A stretch of DNA of 64,000 nucleotides, taken from VRUE01 sp963805455. Lineage in GTDB: Bacteria > Actinomycetota > Thermoleophilia > Solirubrobacterales > 70-9. Shown here one piece after another: positions 58,339-64,000 of this stretch. The notes under the pieces are model-generated. The model did no database searches. It worked only from the letters and a program-made list of their open reading frames with translations, and was not told the DNA's origin. The DNA is taken from assembly GCA_963805455.1 (NCBI GenBank), contig CAWDUJ010000013.1:45752-109751 (forward strand), given 5' to 3'. A program made the position numbers and the translations under genes. How positions within the stretch are numbered: the stretch's first letter is position 1; the number at the start of each line of letters is the position of its first letter.

Positions 58339-59431
58339 GGCTTCTAGGTCCGTGTCGCTCGGGTCGCTCAGGCGCGCTTAGGTTCTCTGAGTTGCGCTCA
58401 CTTAGGCCCGGACCCTCGCGTTTCGTGACACGGTTCGTGACTCGCTCTTGCCAATGGTCGGTCCTCGGCCGCCACACCTAGAGGAGTTTTCGTCCGAACC
58501 GGTCTGGGCGACGCCTAGGTACCCTCAGCCAGTGACTTCGCCGACGGCATCCCGTCGAGCCGGGGCGCTCGACTCTCGCCGAAGGGCTGCTGCAGCGATA
58601 TTGAGCTGTCGGCGATTGCGCCCAATGATGTCGGCTCGCATAGGCGATCAATTGGCTCGCCTCCTTCGGCACCGCGCAAAGCGCACGGACACGGGCGGGG
58701 TCGTGGAGCAATTGCCGACTACGACCCAGATTGCATCAGCGGCGGCCACCCGGCCAAGTCGAACTGGCCGCCCAGAGACGATGAATCTCGCCGGGACTGA
58801 ATGGCCGTCCTTCTCACCGGAAGTCGGGAAACCGCCGTCGGAATTGAGGCTCCGCAAGCGTCTATTGCCGTCGCGACCCCCATCGTGGTCATAAACGTCG
58901 TTGTCGAGTCAGTAGCCAGCACAAGGCATCCGTGAAGGTGGATGACTGGCGTGGCACATCCACGATTCTAACGTCGTCGGATCGTACAGGTAGCTGAGTC
59001 GCCTCGCCTTCGCGCCGAATTCCCGTTTCCAGCCGTTCGAGCCGAGGTTGCGCAACGCGGCATCGGCGACTCGATCGTAGTCCTGGTGGCGATGATGAGC
59101 CCTGCAATCGTGGAGCTGACATCGAGCAACGCCGCTAAGAGAGCTCGGTAGGCTTCGGCCGGGACTTGTCGATGGCGCTCAATGCGCCGTCGCCGACAAG
59201 TTGCTGAAACCGCCCGGCCCTGACATTGACGGCGAAGATCGGCGAAGCGGCAACTACATCAACCGATCGCGTCGAATCGGATCGTCAACAACCTCCGACG
59301 AGCTGAGACAGCCGCTGAGATGGTCACCGCCGACCTCGACTACCAAGGCAGGCGACTCGACGCAGCGGATAGTGCTCGAGCAGAAAGGCGCCCACTTCGT
59401 CGGTTGACCGCGTTCGACCAATCGCGTTTCA
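58339..59431. other. About 1.1 kb without a convincing gene
   Basis: Only short, incoherent frames on both strands. One minus-strand segment, ending TGA at 58909, reads coherently for about 60 codons (DYDRVADAALRNLG, then NGWKREFGAKARRLSYLYD) without a start codon or relatives I know; it may be a gene remnant. The composition is visibly less GC-rich than that of the neighbours. Confidence 0.4.
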
Positions 59432-60750
59432 TCACGGGGCTATCTTGTCTCGCGACGCCGAGGCTCCCGGGGCGATGCCCTCGCTAGGCCGGTGATGACG
59501 AGCAGGGCCTAGCTCGACAGTGTGCGGAGCCGAAGCGATGCGCCGTGGCCTCGGCCCTGGTCTGCGTCTTTCGATTTCGAGGCTCTCGGCAGGTCCACTG
59601 AACGTCGCCCCGAACGCCTCCGTCGAGCGCCGCCGCGTCCTCGCGCCTCGGCTTGATGGTGCAGGTAGCGCTGCGTGGTCGAGTAGTGCTGGTGGCCCAT
59701 GTAGGACTGTACGGCGTAGGGGTCGAGCTTCTTGATCGCGGCCGTGCCGAAGGCGTGGCGCAGGTCGTGGAACCGGATCCGGCGCAGGCCGGCCCGTTTC
59801 CAGCGCCGCGTAGTAGCGCTTGCGCAGCTCGAAGTGGTCCAGGTGGTCGCCGACCTCCGAGCAGAAGACGAGATCGTCGTCGGTGGTGAAGTGTTCGCGC
59901 TCCTTGAGCTCGCCGAGCGTGTCGATCACGTCGGGCATCATCGGCACGCTCGGACCCGCTTGCCCTTCGGCACCTTCTCGCGCCCACTCGTGAAGTTGCG
60001 CCGCACGTGGAGCAGGCCGCCGACGAAGTCGACGTCTCACCAGCGCAGCGCCAGAAGCTCGCCCTGGCTTAGGCCGGTGAACGCCGCCGTCTTGTAGATC
60101 GCGGCGTCCTGCTGCGTTCTCGGCGGCGCTGGCGAGCTGCTCGATCTCGTCCCGGTCCAGCGTGTCGAACTCCCCCGAGTAGACGACCTTGGGGCGCTCG
60201 ACCAGGTCGGCGGACGCCGGGTTCTCGGGGAGGCCCCAGACGCGCTTGGCCCGCTTGAAGATGCCGTGCAGCACGGTCAGGTGGCGGACGATCGTCCGGT
60301 TCGACAGCTTGCCCTCGGCGATCAGCCTTTCCTTGTAGGCGTCGATGTCGTCGGGGGTGATCGTCCTCGAGCGGCCGCTCGCCGAACTCCTGGAGCAGGT
60401 AGCCCTCGATCACGCCGCGGTAGTCGCTGGCGGTCTTGGCGTCGATCTGGCGCACCTCGCTCGACGAAGCGCAGGTACTCGGCGGCGGCGTCGCGGAACG
60501 TGACCCCGGAGGGTTCGACGATCGCCTGCCGTTCGACGTCGACGAGCGCCTCGCGCAACTTCCGATCGGCGTCTTTTCGCGTGAAGTGACCGGGCGGGGT
60601 CGGGCCGTTCGCGCTCGACCAGGCTGGCCCGAGCTTGCGCCGTACCTGCTTGCCGTTCGGCTGCCGGTAGACGAGGAAGTAGACGACGCCTTTCCAGCCG
60701 CCGCTGCGCTTGCGCTTGACCGACTGGACCGACCCGGTGACGCGGCCCAT
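59432..60750 (-). pseudogene. Tyrosine recombinase (integrase), inactivated
   Basis: From ATG 60750: GRVTGSVQSVKRKRSGGWKG, an AP2-like arm-binding start, DADRKLREALVDVERQAIVE, then the core-binding part VRQIDAKTASDYRGVIEGYL in a second frame, VLHGIFKRAKRVWGLPENPA in a third, and the catalytic domain split between frames: AAIYKTAAFTGLSQGELLAL, FHDLRHAFGTAAIKK, and YMGHQHYSTTQRYLHH with the nucleophile Tyr. At least five frameshifts are needed. In addition the catalytic Arg of box I (GLRxGE) is Ser, and LRW is followed by TGA where CGA (Arg) is expected. So the enzyme cannot work. Ends after SLEIERRR near 59432-59530. Points toward the attachment site 1.1 kb away. Confidence 0.85.
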
Positions 60751-61674
60751 CAGCCCTGCCCCCCGTTCTCGGCGATCTGTCGCAAGGCTCGGCCCCACGA
60801 CCTCCCGCTGCTCGGCCTCGCGCTCGCGGACGTCCTCAAGCGGCTCGGGAAGCAGGTCGTCGAGTTCATCGCGGACGAGTTCGACGAGGGCGCGCTGTCC
60901 GAGTGCCTCGACCTCGATCGCCTCGTGGCCCTGACCGTCGCGCCCGTCCACCTTCCAAATCGGCTCGATTCCTGCGCCCCTCGCCAGCGCCTCGGTCATC
61001 CCGAGTCGGTCCCATTCGAGTTCGCGGCCGCTCGCGCGTTCAAGAACGCGGCGAGTGTGTCCCTCAATGTCGGCACCGGAGCGGTCGAGGTCTCCGAGGT
61101 ACAGAACCGGCCGGTCGTTCTCGACCAGGAGGGGCGCGACTTCGGTGACCAGGAAGCCGTGAGCCTGTCCTTTTGTCCCGGCGATCGGGCAGAGGTAGTG
61201 ACTGGCGACGGCGTGCCGGAGAACCCCCGCCGTGGCGAGGGACTCGGTCAGGATCAGCGGCGGCTCGAAGTCCCAGGGGTTGATCCGCGCCCGATTCACC
61301 GCGGCCAGAACGAAGTCGGCGACCGAGTCGTCGTCGTAGCGCCAGTCGGTCACGGAGCGCTGCTCGTCCTCAATCCAGCCCCAGGGGACGACGGCCTGTT
61401 CGCGTAGCCAGGTCACCGCGTCGGTGACGTCCTGGGCGCCGGGAGGCCAGCCGCGGTTCCGGCGCTTGTTCGGACGACGGTCGTCCGGGTCCGGCTTCGT
61501 CGCGTCGCCTCGCTGCTCTAGCTCGTAGAAGACGAAGCGGAGCGAGGTCGGGACGCCGTCTTCGCGGTCGTGTTGAAGCAGAAGCTCGTGGACGACCTGC
61601 CGCGTCCTCGCCGCCTTCGTGTTCGGGCGTCCGTACGCAGTCGCAGCGCTGGACATAGAGTTCTCGTCGGGCAT
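60750..61674 (-). CDS. Toprim-like protein paired with the integrase, C-terminus frameshifted
   Basis: About 305 residues. AYGRPNTKAARTRQVVHELL begins a winged-helix-like part (about 10-100). SVADFVLAAVNRARINPWDFEPPLILTE leads to a Toprim-like core with VLYLGDLDRSGADIEGHTRRVL near 190, where GDLDRSG supplies the acidic D-x-D. It resembles proteins that stand directly before integrases in actinobacterial islands, with the last codons overlapping the integrase ATG. Here near 60785 the frame is shifted: the expected end (RQIAENGGQG, then TGA overlapping the integrase ATG at 60750) is in the next frame, and the actual frame runs on into the integrase. Start ATG 61674 or 61656. Function unknown, possibly element excision or DNA cleavage. 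Confidence 0.6.
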
Positions 61675-61679
61675 GGAGC

Positions 61680-61740
61680 TAGGACCTCCGTGTCAAGGCC
61701 CTCGGTCGGCGTTACCGCGCCTCCGGGGGCCGCTTTTTCG
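61680..61740 (+). terminator. Hairpin followed by T-run, plus-strand orientation
   Basis: GGCCCTCGG and CCGGGGGCC (one G-U pair) flank a 17-base loop and are followed by GCTTTTT near 61731-61738. No plus-strand gene ends here, so it may belong to a lost gene or shield the Toprim gene promoter. Confidence 0.35.
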
Positions 61741-61807
61741 TTCCCATACAGGATAGCTGAGCCTCACCGTGGCACCCTTCACGGCACGCGGGGGATCGGC
61801 CTAACAG

Positions 61808-62080
61808 TCACGTTTCTTCACCGTTCGGTTCCGGGGTGACACCCTGGCGGCACCAGCCGATCGCGACGAGGTCGAGCGCGAGCCGCGTCCGGGCCGAGTC
61901 CTCGCGTGGAATCACGAGACGGTCGTCCTCGATGAACCGCAGGACCCGTTCGAGCGCGTCGAACTCTCGCTCGCGGGATTCGGTCTCGACCGCGGCGGCC
62001 GCACCGACCAACTCCGCGTCCCAGTCGAGTCCGCCGCTGAGAACGAGGATCGCGCTCGTTTCGTCGGCGACGGTCAGCAT
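61808..62080 (-). CDS. Small acidic protein, unknown function
   Basis: 90 aa. A mixed N-terminus (LTVADETSAILVLSGGLDWD) is followed by a long charged helix (AVETESREREFDALERVLRFIE) and a helical end LALDLVAIGWCRQGV. No domain recognised. It starts 11 bp after the stop of the preceding gene at 62091 on the same strand and is coherent over its full length, unlike most neighbours, so it is probably an intact gene of the element. Possible role in maintenance or host takeover cannot be read. Confidence 0.5.
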   Translation of the reverse strand: MLTVADETSAILVLSGGLDWDAELVGAAAAVETESREREFDALERVLRFIEDDRLVIPREDSARTRLALDLVAIGWCRQGVTPEPNGEET

Positions 62081-62090
62081 CGGCGAGCCT

Positions 62091-63018
62091 CTACGCGCCC
62101 CTCTCGCGCCCTGAGACGCCTGCGCGACGGCTCATACGCGCGGACGTCCCGGCGGCGCCTGAGAGGTCGGAGAGACGCGCGAGGGCGACTGCGATGGACA
62201 ACGCGGAAGCACTCGCGTCGCCCCTCCGTTTGGTGAAAGCACGCCGTCGCCCCCATCCGCAGCCGGTCGATTTCTTCGCGGGCGGCGATCGCTTCGGAGG
62301 CTTGGATCGGCTCGACCTGTCCGCCGAGCAGTCGGGTCGGGCCGAAGAGGACGACGCCCTGGAACGCTTTCCAGCGATCGACGTCGTCGGAGAGGTCGAC
62401 GCGGTAGCGGGCGAACTCGACGAGATGCTCGGGCGGGTCCTCTTTCTCGATCCATTCCTCGATCCCGAGCCAGCCGGTCGGGGTCCGTTTTTCCTCTTCG
62501 AGCGCGTTGTCGGCGCGCTCTTTCGCGATCCGGTAGGCGTCCGCGAACTCGTTCTGATCCTCGCCGAAACTTGAGGCGGTCGAGTAGGTCGCGCCGATTC
62601 TCGCCCGCAGGTCGCTGATCGCGGTCTTCGTCGCGACACAGAGTTGCTCGATCGCATCCTCGGCCCGGCGTCTGTCTTCGCGGCGGCGAAGGCGCGGGCG
62701 GCTTGCTCGTGGCGTTCGCGGTGGACGACGAGCGCGGGCCATTCGACCACTTTCAAGATCGGAATCCAGTCCGGCTTCGACCAGGCGGCGGCGGTGACTT
62801 CGCGGCGGACACGGTCGAGGTCGGCGCTCATTCTGGCCCATCTGTCGCCGCAGCGCCGCGTTTTCCTGCTCGACGATGATCCGTTTCGACTCGTTGCTCA
62901 GCACCGGCAACGGCTGCGCCGGTCCTCGGCCGGGGAAGAGTTCCTCCATTTCCTCGGCGGTGACACCGTCGACCCTTTTCGCCGGGTCGTACTCGGGCTT
63001 GCGCTCGCCCAGTCCCAT
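62091..63018 (-). pseudogene. Element gene of unknown function, three frameshifts
   Basis: ATG 63018 overlaps the stop of the ribbon-helix-helix gene (TGATG). The first frame encodes GERKPEYDPAKRVDGVTAEE, LFPGRGPAQPLPVLSNESKR and a coiled coil ENAALRRQMGQNE. Near 62840 coherent sequence moves to another frame (DLDRVRREVTAAAWSKPDWI, LVVHRERHEQAARAFAAAKT), near 62660 back to the first (AIEQLCVATKTAISDLRARI, EEWIEKEDPPEHLVEFARYR), and near 62230 to the second again (GDASASALSIAVALARLSDL), ending TGA at 62091. Repaired it would be about 308 residues, largely helical. No family recognised. Confidence 0.55.
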
Positions 63019-63188
63019 CAGCGGTCCTCCGATCGGTTGACGAGGTCTCGGGCGAGTTCTCCGAGCAAGAAGCTGACCGACACGCCGCGCCTTCGGGCCT
63101 CGCGTTGCACCCTGGCCGCGTCGTCGGCGTCGAGACGGACGCCGAGCGTGACCGTGTGGTCTAAGCGGACTAGCTGTCCGCCCCTCAT
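63018..63188 (-). CDS. Ribbon-helix-helix (CopG-like) small DNA-binding protein
   Basis: 56 aa: a first strand VTLGVRLD, helix DDAARVQREARRRG, turn VSVSF and helix LLGELARDLVNRSED, the classical strand-helix-helix pattern of CopG/Arc-type repressors. The stop overlaps the next gene's ATG (TGATG), so both are coupled. Probably the autoregulator or partition/antitoxin-like protein of this small operon. It is too short for common length cut-offs. Confidence 0.65.
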   Translation of the reverse strand: MRGGQLVRLDHTVTLGVRLDADDAARVQREARRRGVSVSFLLGELARDLVNRSEDR

Positions 63189-63295
63189 GCGAACTCCGGG
63201 GTCGACTCGACGTTTTCGGGGAGGGCTCGTTCATGGCTCCCTTCAGGGTTTACCGGATCGAGACCCCCCCACCTGGAAGCCGCCTGCGATGCGGG

Positions 63296-63517
63296 TCAGC
63301 GAGCGGCTGCTCCCGCTTGGGCGCGGTTGACCTCGGCCGGGTCAACGGCCATCAGGTGATCGAGGTCCTGATTGCTCAGCGGGACCCGAATCGTCTTCCA
63401 GTCCTCGTCGGCGAGGTTCGACGCCACTTCCCAGCGGGTGCCGTTCCCGACGCGGTAGTAGTCACCTTCGAGCCGGTAATACTGACGGCCGTCAGCGGCC
63501 GGTGTAGCAGCGGGCAT
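63296..63517 (-). CDS. Small protein of the SNQD type, unknown function
   Basis: 73 aa. Core: YYRLEGDYYRVGNGTRWEVA, then DWKTIRVPLSNQDLDHLMAVD. Its pattern (aromatic strand pair, W-K-x-I-x-V-x-LSNQDxDxL) recurs in the protein encoded just upstream on the same strand (63520-63879), so the two are tandem duplicates. Soluble, no signal peptide. The start ATG at 63517 lies three bases after the stop of the paralog. No known family recognised. Confidence 0.6.
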   Translation of the reverse strand: MPAATPAADGRQYYRLEGDYYRVGNGTRWEVASNLADEDWKTIRVPLSNQDLDHLMAVDPAEVNRAQAGAAAR

Positions 63518-63519
63518 CT

Positions 63520-63879
63520 TCAGTCCTTTCGCTCGTACTTGCGCCGGATGCGGGGGTCGATCGGCAGGTCGGGGAGATTCGGCGGCGGGGGCGGCGGGGG
63601 CGGCGGCTTCGGCCGAACGCTCGGCGCGGCGGCGGGGGCGGCTCGCGCGGGGCGTGCGTCTGCTCGTCCCAGTCGACGTGGGCGAGGCAGTCGTAGTCCT
63701 GATTCGAGAGGGCGATCGGGATGACTTTCCAGACCCCCCAGACGTCGAGTTCCCAGGGACCGCCTGTGGCCTTCATCCGGTAGAAGTCGCCGTCCCTGTG
63801 CCGGAAGTATTCGTAGCTCGGCGCCGCCGCGGAGGGCGGCTCGAACGGCGGCTTGTCCCCGTTTCCCCTTACAACTCAT
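63520..63879 (-). pseudogene. SNQD-type paralog with two compensating frameshifts
   Basis: ATG 63879 gives MSCKGK in one frame. Past a G run near 63858 coherent sequence is in another: DKPPFEPPSAAAPSYEYFRH, DGDFYRMKATGGPWELDVWG, VWKVIPIALSNQDYDCLAHVD. Near 63655 it returns to the first: RAAPAAAPSVRPKPPPPPPP, then NLPDLPIDPRIRRKYERKD and TGA at 63520. Repaired it is about 120 residues: the SNQD domain plus a proline-rich tail. It is the upstream paralog of the gene at 63296. Confidence 0.5.
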
Positions 63880-63957
63880 TTTCCCACTTTCGTTGACGAA
63901 GAGCAACGTCGTCCGTGGGAGGATCGCCCGCGACATAGTCACAACGCGGGAGGAAAG

Positions 63958-64000
63958 ATGACCATCACAATCAAGCGCTCGACGGCGGCGGTTCTGCTCT
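63958..64000 (+). CDS. Start of a plus-strand gene (partial)
   Basis: ATG 63958 follows GGAGGAAAG, an excellent ribosome site. The 14 codons present (MTITIKRSTAAVLL) read as a basic N-terminus and the beginning of a hydrophobic segment, so probably an exported or membrane protein. The 78 bp before it are the divergent promoter region with the SNQD gene. Confidence 0.6.
   Translation, partial: MTITIKRSTAAVLL

Larger units (their letters stand above)
58292..64000. mobile_element. Integrated element at tRNA-Cys, left end and integrase region
   Basis: Bounded on the left by the tRNA-Cys 3' half. Contains a decayed tyrosine recombinase, a Toprim-like gene, a ribbon-helix-helix protein and several small unknown genes on the minus strand, plus one start of a plus-strand gene. 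The gene density, the frequent frameshifts and the looser GC content between 58.4 and 59.4 kb differ from the rest of the window. The right end is beyond the window, where a complete tRNA-Cys is expected. Class (prophage, ICE or genomic island) cannot be decided. Confidence 0.7.

Noticed and set aside
58292..58380. A complete tRNA-Cys gene
   Set aside because: The distance from a possible 5' acceptor strand to the anticodon stem is 32 bases instead of 19 and no D arm forms, so only the 3' half is real.

Overview
The window is very GC-rich DNA with short gaps, frequent ATGA/GTGA stop-start overlaps and GTG/TTG starts. It looks like a chromosome segment of a high-GC actinobacterium, most likely class Thermoleophilia (Solirubrobacterales). 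The strongest hint is a large family of secreted or anchored proteins that begin with an LTYANVMATLALF-type hydrophobic segment; from memory this family is abundant in that lineage. DipZ, PcrA with its C-terminal Tudor-like tail and DUF47/PiT also fit an actinobacterium. The taxonomic call is inference.

Layout. 0-9.7 kb: end of a membrane protein, a GMC oxidoreductase, a proline-rich membrane protein, folD, pcrA/uvrD, the coupled pair cysK-cysE and a divergent PQQ-type sugar dehydrogenase. 9.7-16.3 kb: an accessory island with seven members or remnants of the YANV stalk family (three intact in a coupled operon, one remnant, two frameshifted, one intact), a secreted protein and a decayed gene of unknown function. 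16.4-29.2 kb: an Rrf2 regulator, an atypical response regulator, an HDOD-LuxR protein, gltX, two thioredoxin-fold proteins, nfo, an acyl-CoA dehydrogenase, dnaE, another stalk protein and a coiled-coil wall-hydrolase-like protein. 29.2-44.6 kb: a long minus-strand block with argC-J-B-D and argG behind pheS-pheT, then a TrmH/SpoU methyltransferase, rplT, rpmI, infC and thrS, with wecB inserted in the opposite direction between rpmI and infC. 44.6-58.0 kb: a polytopic membrane protein, AraC plus VOC genes, another stalk protein abutting tRNA-Val(GAC), a universal stress protein, a GNAT, an MMPL transporter with DUF2892 and a divergent ArsR, a small stress-type protein with a SigB-like promoter, PiT-DUF47, and DipZ with a tandem-repeat lipoprotein.

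58.3-64 kb is an integrated element. It starts at an isolated 3' half of a tRNA-Cys gene (a classical attachment site), carries a tyrosine recombinase broken by several frameshifts, a nonsense codon and loss of a catalytic Arg, a Toprim-like companion gene, a small ribbon-helix-helix protein and several small unknown genes, some frameshifted. The far end of the element is outside the window.

Most interesting: the YANV family combines a constant N-terminal export/anchor segment and a repetitive stalk with at least three unrelated C-terminal heads (a phage-tail-like GYRP knob, a lectin-like Cys domain and a beta-rich domain). Ten copies or remnants lie in 64 kb, several visibly decaying. It looks like a modular surface-display family. 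Apparent frameshifts are confined to this family and to other accessory genes, while the housekeeping genes are all open.
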